Positions 32,395 through 41,559 of a stretch of 64,000 nucleotides of DNA are shown piece after piece; the first letter of the stretch is position 1, and each line of letters starts with the position of its first letter. This DNA is from Thermoanaerobaculales bacterium (GTDB lineage: Bacteria; Acidobacteriota; Thermoanaerobaculia; Thermoanaerobaculales; Sulfomarinibacteraceae): assembly GCA_025456145.1 (NCBI GenBank), contig JALOLD010000001.1, positions 124,001 through 188,000 of the forward strand, read 5' to 3'. The position numbers and the translations under genes were made by a program. The notes under the pieces are model-generated. The model ran no database searches. It worked only from the letters and a program-made list of their open reading frames with translations, and was not told the DNA's origin.

Positions 32395-33684
32395 CTAGCG
32401 GGAGGACCCGGCCCGTCGGCTCTGCGACCGGCGCCGGCCGGCCGGCGGCGGCGGCGGCGCGCTCTGTCTCGCCCTGGTCCTCGCGCGTTCGTCCGCGCGC
32501 TGGGTGCGGTGGGCGGCGAGCCGCTCGGAGACCGGGATCTCGAAGCGCCCCTCGCCCCGCGCCGTGTAGTCGAAACCGGCGATCGTGCGCCGCTCGATGC
32601 GGCGGCCGACCGCGCGCTCGATCGCGTCGACCTTGGCCTTCTCCTCGGGCGAGGCGAAGGTCAGGGCGTCGCCGACCTTGCCGGCGCGCGCGGTGCGCCC
32701 GACCCGGTGGATGTAGTCCTCGGGCTGGACCGGCACGTCGAAGTTGATGACGTGGGGCAGCGCCTCGACGTCGATGCCGCGGGCCGCGATGTCGGTGGCC
32801 ACGAGCACCCTGAGCTCGCCGTTCTTGAAGGCGGCCAGCGCCTTCTCGCGCTGCGGCTGGCTGCGGTTGCCGTGGATCCGCTCGCACACGATGCCGGCGC
32901 GCTCGAGCTTCTGGTGGAGCCGGTTGGCGCGGTGCTTGGTGCGGGTGAAGACGAGGGCGGTCTCGACCTCGCCGCGGCCGAGCATGGTCGTCAGGAGCTC
33001 GGTCTTGAGGTGCTCGGGCACCGGCAGGATCGCCTGGCTGACCCCGGTCGCCGGCTTCGACCGCCGCTCGATGTCGATCCGGACCGGGTCGGCGAGCAGG
33101 CTGCGGCTGAGCTCGACGATCGGTCCCGGCATGGTCGCCGAGAAGAGCATCGTCTGACGCTCGCGGGGCAGCCGCGCCAGGATCCTCTTGACGTCGGGCA
33201 GGAAGCCCATGTCGAGCATCCGGTCGGCCTCGTCGAGAACCAGGAACTCGAGATCGGTAAAACGGGCCCACTGGTGCTGCATGTGGTCGAGCAGTCGGCC
33301 GGGGGTGGCGACGACGATGTCGACGCCGCCCTTGATCGCGCGCTCCTGCGCCGCCGGCTTGACGCCGCCGAAGACGGTCGCCGACCGGACCGGGGTGTGC
33401 CGGGCGAGAGCCTCGATGTGCTCGTGGATCTGCGAGGCGAGCTCGCGGGTCGGGGTCAGGATGAGCGCCCGGGTCCGGCCGCCGCGGCTCCCGGCCATCC
33501 GCTGCAGCATCGGCAGCACGAAGGCGGCGGTCTTGCCGCTGCCGGTCATCGCGCAGGCGAGCACGTCGCGGCCGGCGAGGGCCGGTGGGATCGCATCCCG
33601 CTGAATCGGAGTGGCCTCGGTGAAACCGAGGTCGCGGATGCCGCGCGCGATGGCGGGATGGAAGTTGAAGTCGTCGAAGGTCAC
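32395..33684 (-). CDS. DEAD-box ATP-dependent RNA helicase
   Basis: 429 aa from the GTG at 33684 (VTFDDFNFHPAIARG), the usual place for RhlE-type proteins; the frame stays open 69 codons further upstream without family-like sequence, so the start is not certain. All helicase motifs are present: Q motif ATPIQRDAIP, AMTGSGKT, PTRELA, TPGRL, DEAD, SAT, and HRVGRTARAG. The C-terminal 50 residues are Arg/Pro-rich (RARQSAPPPPPAGRRRSQSR), a likely RNA-binding tail. It unwinds RNA duplexes in ribosome assembly or decay. Single gene, 70 bp after the start region of the isochorismatase operon. Confidence 0.92.
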   Translation of the reverse strand: MTFDDFNFHPAIARGIRDLGFTEATPIQRDAIPPALAGRDVLACAMTGSGKTAAFVLPMLQRMAGSRGGRTRALILTPTRELASQIHEHIEALARHTPVRSATVFGGVKPAAQERAIKGGVDIVVATPGRLLDHMQHQWARFTDLEFLVLDEADRMLDMGFLPDVKRILARLPRERQTMLFSATMPGPIVELSRSLLADPVRIDIERRSKPATGVSQAILPVPEHLKTELLTTMLGRGEVETALVFTRTKHRANRLHQKLERAGIVCERIHGNRSQPQREKALAAFKNGELRVLVATDIAARGIDVEALPHVINFDVPVQPEDYIHRVGRTARAGKVGDALTFASPEEKAKVDAIERAVGRRIERRTIAGFDYTARGEGRFEIPVSERLAAHRTQRADERARTRARQSAPPPPPAGRRRSQSRRAGSSR

Positions 33685-33930
33685 AACGGTTCTGGTCTTT
33701 CTGCAGACGAGGATCCGCCGTCGCGGAGCCGTCCGCTGGTCGATGTCCGGCTTGGTGGGGAACGAGAGACTTGCCGGGGAGGCTATCGTCCGGGCCTGGG
33801 AAGCCCTGCGGTGGTCGTGCGGTCCGCTCGATCGACTGCGTCGTCGGCGGTACAGACGAGACACTCTCTCATGTCTTCGCCCGGATAGCAAGCCCTCGGG
33901 CCCGCTCCCCCCGACGGCCCGTCGGCCCGG

Positions 33931-34149
33931 TCACCTCAGACGGCGGCCGGAGAGGATCGCGTTGTACTCCGAGGCGTCCGAGTCGTCCTTCGCACCGACC
34001 GGCGTGCCGCAAGCGGCGCAGCGGTACTCGTACTTGTTGCCGTTCGGAAGGACCAGCAGGAGGTGCCGCCGCACCGGCTGGGCCCGCCGGCAGGTCGGGC
34101 AGAAGAGCTCCGAGGCCTCGAGGGCGTCGTACTGACGTCTCCCGGTCAT
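33931..34149 (-). CDS. Small zinc-ribbon protein
   Basis: 72 aa from the ATG at 34149; the track extends it upstream without support. It has two CxxC pairs, FCPTCRRAQPVRR and YRCAACGTPVG, separated by LLLVLPNGNKYEY. This short family with conserved PVR and KYEYRC is seen as hypothetical proteins in several Gram-negative phyla (from memory). It probably folds around one zinc ion. Its function is unknown. It is divergent from the duplicated-domain secreted protein gene. Confidence 0.8.
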   Translation of the reverse strand: MTGRRQYDALEASELFCPTCRRAQPVRRHLLLVLPNGNKYEYRCAACGTPVGAKDDSDASEYNAILSGRRLR

Positions 34150-34471
34150 GGGGAAATTCTGCCGTCCACCGCTCCTCCGCGCAAGGTCCCCGCCCATCAT
34201 TCGCCGCGCGTCAAGCGTCAAGAATCGGCGTGACGCCCCGAGTGCGCCCGCACACCGGCCCGATGCGCCGGCCGTCGTCTCCCTAACGGAGCCCGACTTG
34301 ACAAGCCCCGCTCGGTAATTGATACTGCGTCGCGTTGTCATCGACAATCAACCGACCGATCGGGTGCGTCACACCAACCCGGACCGCTCCGTGCCGGCGC
34401 TCGCCGCGTGGGCGGGCCATCACCACGGCCGTGTCGGCACGAGCCGCCGGCCGATCTGAAGGGGGACCCTG
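34150..34471. other. Divergent intergenic region with a promoter for the rightward gene
   Basis: 322 bp between the zinc-ribbon gene (leftward) and the secreted-protein gene (rightward). It contains the promoter and inverted repeat listed separately. The remainder (34150-34290, 34350-34471) shows no ORF with a ribosome-binding site and no repeat that I can see. Confidence 0.5.
34298..34347 (+). promoter_or_regulatory. Sigma70-type promoter with an inverted repeat near the start of transcription
   Basis: A perfect -35 (TTGACA, 34298-34303), 17 bp, then GATACT (34321-34326, 4 of 6). The inverted repeat TTGTC-ATC-GACAA at 34335-34347 starts just beyond the expected +1, a position suited to repression. 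The gene starts at 34472, giving a leader of about 140 nt. Confidence 0.6.
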
Positions 34472-35311
34472 ATGACCAGACACGAGACACCCACGACCCG
34501 GATCGCCGCCGCCGCCCTCGTCGCGGCGGTCCTGGTGCTCCTGCCGCCGGCTGCGGCGGTCGCCACCGCGGACTCCCACGAGGCCATGCCGGTCACCACC
34601 TACACCCGCGTCGCCCTCTGGGAGGTCGACCGCGATCACTGGAGCGCCTTCGTCAAGCTCTTCGAGGATCACGACCAGCCGATCTTCGAGAAGCTCTTCG
34701 CCGACGGCCTGATCAGCGAGTGGGGCATCGACACCGCGGCCCTCCACGAGCCCGACGGCTACACCCACAGCACCTGGTACTCGGCCCCGTCGATGAGCGC
34801 CCTCGCCCGGGCCGGCGAGGCCTATGCCAAGGCCTGGGAGGCCCTCGGGACCGATGTCGACGCCGAGTTCAACGCGATGGTCGGCAAGCACCGCGACTTC
34901 ATCATGGAGAGCGAAGGGATGCGCTCGGTCGCCGCCACCCTCGACGGCGGGTACTTCCAGGGCCACATGGTCAAGCTCGCCAGCTGGGCCAAGGAGAAGG
35001 ACTTCAGGAGCTACTGGAAGAACCGGATGGCCCCGGTCTACGAGCAGCTGCTCGCCGACGGCGCGATCGTCGCCTACGGCATCTCGACCGAGGCGGTCCC
35101 CACCGAGAACCCGGCCGGCCTCGAGTGGTGGTACGTGATGCCCGACGCGGGCGGCTTCGACAAGGTCGAGGCGGCCTTCGACGCGTCGTGGGGGGCGTTG
35201 GACGAGGAGGGTCGGCGGGCCCGCTGGCTCTCGATCCTCGACACCGTCGACGAGAGCTCCTACCGGAGCTGGCTGTCGACCATCATCCACACGCAAATGG
35301 CGGCGCACTGA
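34472..35311 (+). CDS. Secreted protein with two copies of an alpha/beta-barrel-like domain, function unknown
   Basis: 279 aa from the ATG at 34472 after GAAGGGGG. The signal peptide ends near ATADS. Two related halves follow: VALWEVDRDHWSAFVKLFEDHDQPIFEKLFADGLISEWGID and, 120 residues later, VKLASWAKEKDFRSYWKNRMAPVYEQLLADGAIVAYGIS. Each has the helix/strand order of dimeric ferredoxin-like (ABM/EthD-type) domains, so the protein may be an internal pseudo-dimer. No catalytic residue pattern is recognised. It has its own promoter. Expected location is the periplasm. Confidence 0.78.
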   Translation: MTRHETPTTRIAAAALVAAVLVLLPPAAAVATADSHEAMPVTTYTRVALWEVDRDHWSAFVKLFEDHDQPIFEKLFADGLISEWGIDTAALHEPDGYTHSTWYSAPSMSALARAGEAYAKAWEALGTDVDAEFNAMVGKHRDFIMESEGMRSVAATLDGGYFQGHMVKLASWAKEKDFRSYWKNRMAPVYEQLLADGAIVAYGISTEAVPTENPAGLEWWYVMPDAGGFDKVEAAFDASWGALDEEGRRARWLSILDTVDESSYRSWLSTIIHTQMAAH

Positions 35312-35431
35312 CGCTCGACCGTTCGCTCACCGCCCGCCCCGGTCGCGCCGCCGCGCCGGGGCGGATCGTTTCTCCGTCCCGGCCGACGGCGGCGATGCAG
35401 CGAAGAGCCGAAATCCGGTACTCTCGTTGCC

Positions 35432-36307
35432 GTGGACCGGCTGATCGGTGGGTATCTCGCGCTCACCCTTCTCACGGCTGCCGGTCCGTGCGGAGCGGGC
35501 GAACAATTACCCGCCACCGTGGAGGACTTCATGAGGATCGGCTTCCCGCCCCGGGTGATCGCCCACCGCGGCCTTTCGGCGCGGGCGCCCGAGAACACGC
35601 TGACCGCGGTGCGTCTGGCGATCGCCGCCGGGGCCGACATGGTCGAGGTCGACGTCACCATCACCGCCGACGGCCACGTCATCTGCCTCCACGACGCGAC
35701 CCTCGACCGGACCACCGACGGTCGCGGCCCGGCCACCGGGTCGACCCTCGCAGCGATCCGCCGGCTCGACGCCGGCTCGTGGTTCGCTCCCCGCTTCGCC
35801 GGCGAGCCGGTCCCGACCCTCGACGAGGTCCTCGAGCTCGCCGAGGGCCGCACCCTCGTCAACATCGAGATCAAGTCCGAGGCGGTGGGGCACGGGATCG
35901 TCGAGGGAGTCGCCGAAGCGATCCGGCAGCGCCGAGCCCTCGACCGGGTCGTCGTGTCGTCGTTCTCACCGGAGGCGCTCCGCCGGATGAAGCTCGGCCA
36001 CCCCGAGATCGCCACCGTGTCCCTGCTCGACCGCGAGCTCCACGCCGGCCGCGACCCGCTGGAGATCGTCCAGGAGGTCGGCTCGCGGGGGCTCAACCTG
36101 TCACGGAAGGACGTCACCCCGGAGCTCGTCGAGCGCTGCCACCGGCACGGTCTCCCGGTCGGCGTCTACACCGTCAACTCCGAGCGCGAGATGCGCCGGC
36201 TGATCCGGATGGGCGTCGACTCGATCTTCACCGATCGACCCGACCGGCTGCGCGAGGTTCTCCGCGCCCCCGCCCGGCCTTCATCCAGCGAGGCCGCCGC
36301 GAGCTGA
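35432..36307 (+). CDS. Glycerophosphodiester phosphodiesterase, exported
   Basis: 291 aa from a GTG at 35432, which opens a signal peptide (GYLALTLLTAAGPCGAG); a start at the ATG 35531 would give a cytoplasmic form. The GDPD motifs are complete: VIAHRGLSARAPENT with the catalytic His-Arg and Glu, EVDVTITADG for the metal, and CLHDATLDRTTDG with the second His. It splits glycerophosphodiesters to glycerol-3-phosphate and an alcohol, for phosphate or lipid salvage. It lies 120 bp after the duplicated-domain gene and converges on the thioesterase gene. Confidence 0.93.
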   Translation: MDRLIGGYLALTLLTAAGPCGAGEQLPATVEDFMRIGFPPRVIAHRGLSARAPENTLTAVRLAIAAGADMVEVDVTITADGHVICLHDATLDRTTDGRGPATGSTLAAIRRLDAGSWFAPRFAGEPVPTLDEVLELAEGRTLVNIEIKSEAVGHGIVEGVAEAIRQRRALDRVVVSSFSPEALRRMKLGHPEIATVSLLDRELHAGRDPLEIVQEVGSRGLNLSRKDVTPELVERCHRHGLPVGVYTVNSEREMRRLIRMGVDSIFTDRPDRLREVLRAPARPSSSEAAAS

Positions 36308-36342
36308 CCGGCCGGCGTGCGACGCCCGGGGACGGCCCGGCG

Positions 36343-36813
36343 CTAGCGCGGCGCCATGCCCTCCGGCATCTCGACGGCGACCACCTGACCGGTGGCGCAC
36401 ACCTCGCCGTCCGCCGAGACGGTCGCGCTGACCACGACCTTGCGGCCCTTGATCTCCTCGACGCGTCCTCGCACCTCGAGCTCGACCCCCATCGGCGTCG
36501 GCCTGACGTAGCGGACGCTGATCGAGGCGGTGACGAAGCGGAAGGGCGGCTCGGTTCCCGGCTCGCGTCCGGCCTCCCGATAGGCGGCCGCCGCCGCGGT
36601 TCCGGTGCCGTGACAGTCGACCAGCGAGGCGATGAGCCCGCCATAGACGAAGCCCGGGATCGCGGTGTGCTCGGGTCTCGGCAGGTAGAACGAGACCGTT
36701 TCTTCGCCGTCCCATCGGGTCTTGAGCTGGTGACCCTTCGGGTTGAGCCGGCCGCAGCCGTAGCAGTGGCTCAGGTCGTCGGGGTAGAAGTCCTGGATGG
36801 CGGGCTCGGTCAT
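36343..36813 (-). CDS. PaaI/hotdog-fold thioesterase-like protein
   Basis: 156 aa from the ATG at 36813 with GAGGGGG upstream; the track's 218-aa version adds an unsupported N-terminus. The hotdog fold is clear: a CYGCGRLNPKG start seen in a subset of PaaI-like proteins, the helix GFVYGGLIASLVDCHGTGTA carrying the catalytic-site Gly-Gly and Asp, and the closing strands VRYVRPTPMGVELEVRGRV. It probably hydrolyses an acyl-CoA thioester in the cytoplasm; the acyl group is unknown. It is divergent from the cupredoxin gene. Confidence 0.88.
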   Translation of the reverse strand: MTEPAIQDFYPDDLSHCYGCGRLNPKGHQLKTRWDGEETVSFYLPRPEHTAIPGFVYGGLIASLVDCHGTGTAAAAAYREAGREPGTEPPFRFVTASISVRYVRPTPMGVELEVRGRVEEIKGRKVVVSATVSADGEVCATGQVVAVEMPEGMAPR

Positions 36814-37083
36814 GGCGGCGGCTCCCCCTCGGTCGGTTTCCGGGTGGGGAGTATAGCGCCGCGGCCGACCGGGCGAGCCGGCCTTCCCGCGCGCCTCCGC
36901 CGCCAGGCCCGAACGCTCAGTCTCGGAACGTGTCACGGGCACAGGGAACCGGCACGGCGGGCCCGCGAGGACGCCGGCCGTGACCTCGAGGCGGCGCAAC
37001 CCGGAAAAAGTCGGGTATCATGACGGAACGATTCTCAGTCTCTCTACACGCCGCCCGATCTGCGGCAGGATGACGGTGGTGCA

Positions 37084-37854
37084 GTGAGCCGACCGACGCC
37101 TCGATCCCGATCCTCGTGCCAGCTCGGGCTCGCGCTCGCGCTCGCCACCGTCGCGCTGCTGCCCGCCGGCCGCGCCGCGGGCCAGAGCTGGCCCTGGAAC
37201 CGTTCGGCGAGCCCCACACCGACCCCGACCTCGACTCCCACTCCTCCCGGCCGGGTCGAGGTGACCATCACCCTGCTGAGCTCGGGGGCGCGGATGCCGG
37301 GGGCCGACTCGGTGGTCTGGATGCCCGGCCTGCCGGCCGACGGCTCGACCGCGCGAGGGCTCTCGATCGCCCAGAAGGAGAAGCAGTTCGAACCGCGGGT
37401 GGCGATCGTCTCGGTGGGATCGACGGTCGACTTCCCCAACTTCGACCGGGTCTTCCACAACGTGTTCAGCCTGTCGTCCGCGAGGAGCTTCGACCTGGGC
37501 CTGTACCGCAACGGCTCGTCGAAGGCGGTCCGCTTCGACCATCCAGGGCTGGTCCAGATCTACTGCAACATCCACCCGCACATGGCGGCCTACCTGATGA
37601 TCGTCGACTCACGCCGCCACGCCGTGGCCGACGGGCTCGGCGTCGCGACTCTCGACGACGTCCCGCCCGGTCGTCACACCGTCGCGGGATGGAACGTCCG
37701 CGGAGGACGATGGGAGCGTGAGGTGACGGTGCGATCGGGTCGGACGACCGACCTCGAGGTCGAGGTCGACATCTCGAGCTGGCGCGAGACCCGGCATCTC
37801 AACAAGCACGGAAAGGAGTATCCGCCGCCCGATGACGACGACTTTCGATACTGA
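37084..37854 (+). CDS. Secreted cupredoxin-like copper protein
   Basis: 256 aa from a GTG at 37084 with no strong ribosome-binding site. A signal peptide (cut near RAAGQ) and a Pro/Thr linker (TPTPTSTPTPPG) precede a cupredoxin domain: NFDRVFHNVFSLS supplies one His, and LVQIYCNIHPHMAAYLMI supplies Cys, His and Met in the type 1 copper order. The C-terminus is a carboxypeptidase-regulatory-like sandwich (ADGLGVATLDDVPPGRHTV). Such proteins are often labelled methylamine utilization proteins and sit beside a signalling protein and a barrel, as here. The gene overlaps the kinase by 23 bp. Electron carrier or copper sensor are both possible. Confidence 0.85.
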   Translation: MSRPTPRSRSSCQLGLALALATVALLPAGRAAGQSWPWNRSASPTPTPTSTPTPPGRVEVTITLLSSGARMPGADSVVWMPGLPADGSTARGLSIAQKEKQFEPRVAIVSVGSTVDFPNFDRVFHNVFSLSSARSFDLGLYRNGSSKAVRFDHPGLVQIYCNIHPHMAAYLMIVDSRRHAVADGLGVATLDDVPPGRHTVAGWNVRGGRWEREVTVRSGRTTDLEVEVDISSWRETRHLNKHGKEYPPPDDDDFRY

Positions 37855-40000
37855 GGACACCCGCGCGGTCGGCGCGCACCAGGCAACCACCCTGCCGGTT
37901 CCCGGCGAACGGCAAGCCGCCGCGCGAGTGCCGTCGAGGCGACCGCGCCTCGGGCTCGGCGGCCGGATCTTCCTCCTCGCCGCCGGGCTGCTCGTCATCA
38001 CCCTCGGTCTCACGGTGGCGATCGCCGCCTGGCGATCCGCACGGGTGGCCGAGACCACGATCCGGGAGGACCTCTCCCGGGTGCCCGAGGTCTGGGCCGG
38101 CTATGTCTCGGCCCGCTCGAGCAGCTCGCTCGAGCAGGTGCGATCGCTGGCGATGGAGGCGGGGACCATGGCGATCTTCGCTGACGAGGTCGACGACTCG
38201 ACCCGGATCAGCTTCGCCTCGGAGGACGCTCCCGCGATCCTCAGCGAGGCCAGCACCATCTTCCTGTTCGACCGCGCGAGCCGGGTGCTGGCGCGAAGCG
38301 ATCGACCCGACGGCGATGGGATCGGCCAGCCCTTTGGCGCGGTTCCCTGGGTCGCGTCGGTGCTCGACACCTGGCAGGGAACCACCGCCCTGATGCGGGA
38401 GCGGGAGTCGCTGGCCCTGGTCGCCTCCGCGCCGGTGATTGCCGGAGAGGGCGAGACCGCCCGGCTCCAGGGAGTGCTCGCCGCGACCTTCCCCTTCGAC
38501 GCCGAGGCGATCGGCCACCTCGAAACCCTGACCCGCGGCGAGGTGGCCATCGTGCTCGACATGGCGCGGCGCGATGAGGCTCCGGACCTCCGGGTGAGCG
38601 TCGCCGGAGGGAGGCTCGACGCCGGCGCGGTCGCCACCGCGGTGCTCGGTTCGCCGGGGGCGCAGGACCGGTTGCTCGACGCCGCCCAGCCGATCGGTCC
38701 GATCACGACCAGCGTCGGGACTCTCGAGCTCGTCAGCCTGGCGGTGCCGGTGGCCACATCGTCGGGCGAGGTGTTCGGAGGGCTGCTGGTCAGCAGATCC
38801 CGCGACGCGGAGATGGCGTGGTTCTTCGCGATGAGGCGGGTCCTCTTCGCCGCCGGGGGGGCGATGCTGCTGCTCGCGCTGCCGGTCTCCTTCCTGCTCG
38901 GTCGCAACATCGCCCGACCCCTGCGCCAGCTCGCTGACGGCGCCGAGGCGATCCGCGACGGCAGCCTCGAGGTCGAGCTCCCGACCACCGGCAGCGGCGA
39001 GGTCGGCGTCCTGGCCGGCGCCTTCTCCGCCATGGTCGAGGAGCTGCGCGAGAAGAAGGCCCTCGAGGACCTCATCGCCGAGCTCCAGGCCCGGTCGCCG
39101 GTCTCCGGCCCGCCCCCGGTGGCCACCGCGCCCGCTGGGTCGGCGCCGGCGCTCGCCGACGGCGCGCTCCCCGCGGTCGGCGATGTCATCGGCTCCCGCT
39201 ACCGGATCCGCGCCGAGATCGGTCGCGGCGGAATGGGCGTGGTGCTTCGCGCCACCGATCTCGAGCTCGAGGAGGATGTCGCGCTCAAGGTGCTGCGACC
39301 CGGCGCCTTCGACAACCAGACCGAAGGTCTCGCCAAGCTCAAGAGCGAGATCCGGACCGCGCGCCGGATCTCGCACGGGAACGTGGTCCGCGTGCACGAC
39401 CTCGTCGAGGCCGGCGGGCTGCGCTGTCTGTCGATGGAGTACGTACCCGGAACCACCCTGCTCCAGGTCCTCAGTCAGCGCAAGGCGCTCGGTCTCGCGC
39501 CCGGACTGCAGATCGCCAAGCAGCTGTGCCGTGGGCTCACCGCGGTCCACGCGGCGGGCATCGTCCACCGCGACCTCAAGCCCCACAACGTCATGGTGCT
39601 GCCCAACGGCGTCGTCAAGCTGATGGACTTCGGGATCTCGCGGGGCCCGGTGGGCGGCTCGGACGGCCCGGGCGCCGTGGTCGAGGGGACCCCCGCCTAC
39701 ATGAGCCCCGAGCAGTGCCGCGGCGAGCCCCTCGACCATCTCAGCGACGTCTACAGCCTCGGTCTCGTTCTTTGGGAGATGTTCTCCGGAATGACGGCGG
39801 TCCCCGGGGCGAGCATCAGCGAGGTGGTCCGGAAGCAGCTCGACGTCATGCCGCGGGCCCTCGGCGAGCTGCGCGACGACATCCCGGGCGAGCTCAACGC
39901 CATCGTGATGGGCTGCCTGGCGAAGAGCAAGACCGCGAGGCCGCAGTCGGCGTCGCTCGTCTACCAGCAGCTGCGCGAGATCCTGGTCGTCGACTGGTGA
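37832..40000 (+). CDS. Transmembrane Ser/Thr protein kinase with periplasmic sensor and HAMP domain
   Basis: 722 aa from the ATG at 37832, inside the end of the cupredoxin gene. Order: cytoplasmic start (1-45), membrane helix (about 48-70), a Cache-like periplasmic sensor (about 75-325), second membrane helix (AAGGAMLLLALPVSFLLG), HAMP (RNIARPLRQLADGAEAIRDG), linker, then a full Hanks-type kinase domain from about 455: GRGGMGVVLRA, VALKVLR, HRDLKPHNVM, DFGISRG, GTPAYMSPEQ. The kinase comes after the HAMP, in the place where a histidine kinase or GGDEF domain is more usual. It may sense copper or redox state through the cupredoxin. The domains are seen; the circuit is inferred. Confidence 0.9.
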   Translation: MTTTFDTEDTRAVGAHQATTLPVPGERQAAARVPSRRPRLGLGGRIFLLAAGLLVITLGLTVAIAAWRSARVAETTIREDLSRVPEVWAGYVSARSSSSLEQVRSLAMEAGTMAIFADEVDDSTRISFASEDAPAILSEASTIFLFDRASRVLARSDRPDGDGIGQPFGAVPWVASVLDTWQGTTALMRERESLALVASAPVIAGEGETARLQGVLAATFPFDAEAIGHLETLTRGEVAIVLDMARRDEAPDLRVSVAGGRLDAGAVATAVLGSPGAQDRLLDAAQPIGPITTSVGTLELVSLAVPVATSSGEVFGGLLVSRSRDAEMAWFFAMRRVLFAAGGAMLLLALPVSFLLGRNIARPLRQLADGAEAIRDGSLEVELPTTGSGEVGVLAGAFSAMVEELREKKALEDLIAELQARSPVSGPPPVATAPAGSAPALADGALPAVGDVIGSRYRIRAEIGRGGMGVVLRATDLELEEDVALKVLRPGAFDNQTEGLAKLKSEIRTARRISHGNVVRVHDLVEAGGLRCLSMEYVPGTTLLQVLSQRKALGLAPGLQIAKQLCRGLTAVHAAGIVHRDLKPHNVMVLPNGVVKLMDFGISRGPVGGSDGPGAVVEGTPAYMSPEQCRGEPLDHLSDVYSLGLVLWEMFSGMTAVPGASISEVVRKQLDVMPRALGELRDDIPGELNAIVMGCLAKSKTARPQSASLVYQQLREILVVDW

Positions 40001-40025
40001 CCCGCGCCCGTCGCCGCGGCGCCGG

Positions 40026-41375
40026 CTACCAGAAGATCCGCCAGCTCACCAGCCACTCGTTGGGCTCCAGGGTCTTGCCGTTGAGCAGCGTGGCCTCGTT
40101 GAAGGAGTACTCGACCGTGAGGTCGGAGCTGCGGACGATGCCGATCCGGACGCCGACGTCGAGCTTGGCCCAGTCCCAGAACATCGACGGGGTGATGAAC
40201 GGCCCGGTCACCCGGAAGTCGTTGTCGATCTCGGAGTAACGGACGGCCGGTCGGATCCAGTTGAAGACCGGCTCGTCCCACGCGGCGAAGGCCGGCGGAA
40301 ACGGGATGTGGTAGGCCATCTCGACCTCGAGTCCCTGCCGCTCGAGCGAGGCGATGTCCTGCCTGACGAGCTGGACGAAGCCGACCCAGCGGTTCAGCTT
40401 CCACTCGACGTTGAGCCCGGCCTCCCATTTCTCGTCGCCCTCGAAGGGCAGGGGCATCCCGGCGCCGCGGAGCAGCTCGAGATCGCCCTGGTAGAAGGTC
40501 CCCTCGATCTCAGGGGCCTCGGCGAGGGTCCGGCCGAAGTACCAGGCCAGAAGGTCGATCGCGGCCGACCCGTCGTCGCGCGCCGAGCGCCAGCCGATGC
40601 CCCCGCCGATCTCGGTCTCGCCGTCCAGCTCGAAGTTCTCGGGGCGGGCGTCGTAGAGGATCGGAAAGCCCGAGTTGTACTTCGGGTTGTTGTTGCCCGG
40701 AACTCGCTCGGGGGTCCCGTTGTCGCCGGCCAGGGCGTTGACGTCGCGCATGAACAGCGGACCCGCGATCCCCGCCTGGGCCCGGAGATAGAGGTTGCCG
40801 CCGAGGTTGACCCCGAGCTGCAGCTGGGCGATCTCGAAGCGGTTGACCGCCGTCCCCCACAGCCCATAGCTCTCGAGGTGGCGGACCTCCTGGCGGGCGA
40901 ATCGCGCCGACTTGCCGAGCGACAGGTACCAGGCCCACGGGTCGAGCCTCCGGTTGCGCCCATCCACCGTGCCGTAGCGCAGCCAGAGCTCGCGGACGAA
41001 GACCCGGTCGTCGAGGGACGTCGGGTTGCGGTTGTAGAGATCCTCGACGTGGACCAGGACCTGCCCGGCGAGCTTCTCTGCGAACACGGCCTCGATCCCG
41101 AGCTCGACGTCCGACAGCTCGTAGTGGTCCCCGGGATCGACCGTCCGGAGGTAGACCCCGTCGTCGCCCGGCTCCCAGAACTCGGGCGGAAAATCGACCG
41201 GGACCCGGAGCTCGACGAAGTCCGAGCTTCGGAAGTTGAGGTTGACCTCGCCGAAGATCCGGATCCCCGGCTTGTCGGCGGCCTCCGACAGACTGCCGAG
41301 GCCACACAGGGCGATGCAGAGCGACAGGATCGATCGACGCGCCAGGGTCCGCGGCGACGGCTCGGGCTTGCTCAT
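40026..41375 (-). CDS. Outer-membrane beta-barrel (porin-like) protein
   Basis: 449 aa with a signal peptide (LARRSILSLCIALCGLGSLSEA). The mature chain alternates polar and aromatic residues as in a 16- to 18-stranded barrel (FGEVNLNFRSSDFVELRV, YLSLGKSARFARQE, VEYSFNEATLLNGKTLEP) and ends in SWRIFW, with the terminal aromatic residue needed by the Bam machinery. It is probably a substrate channel or alginate-export-type barrel. It converges on the kinase gene with a 25-bp gap, so it is not in that operon, though cupredoxin, sensor and barrel genes often cluster. Substrate unknown. Confidence 0.8.
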   Translation of the reverse strand: MSKPEPSPRTLARRSILSLCIALCGLGSLSEAADKPGIRIFGEVNLNFRSSDFVELRVPVDFPPEFWEPGDDGVYLRTVDPGDHYELSDVELGIEAVFAEKLAGQVLVHVEDLYNRNPTSLDDRVFVRELWLRYGTVDGRNRRLDPWAWYLSLGKSARFARQEVRHLESYGLWGTAVNRFEIAQLQLGVNLGGNLYLRAQAGIAGPLFMRDVNALAGDNGTPERVPGNNNPKYNSGFPILYDARPENFELDGETEIGGGIGWRSARDDGSAAIDLLAWYFGRTLAEAPEIEGTFYQGDLELLRGAGMPLPFEGDEKWEAGLNVEWKLNRWVGFVQLVRQDIASLERQGLEVEMAYHIPFPPAFAAWDEPVFNWIRPAVRYSEIDNDFRVTGPFITPSMFWDWAKLDVGVRIGIVRSSDLTVEYSFNEATLLNGKTLEPNEWLVSWRIFW

Positions 41376-41559
41376 GGGCGGCTCCCATCTGGGTTAGGAT
41401 CCCGAGCAGCTTATTTCGAGATTGCGTCGCAGTCAAATTTTCCGGGCCAGGCGCGCCACCGTCACGCCGTCGCAGCGGGTCGGTCGGCGCCGCCCGCAAC
41501 GGCCCCGCGGGAGAGACCCCGAACGGACCCGAACGACCGCGTCGGTCAGGGGACCGGGG

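Noticed and set aside
33611-34135. 174-aa plus-strand ORF over the helicase start
   Set aside because: Arg/Ser-rich, antisense to the helicase and zinc-ribbon genes, with no start signal.
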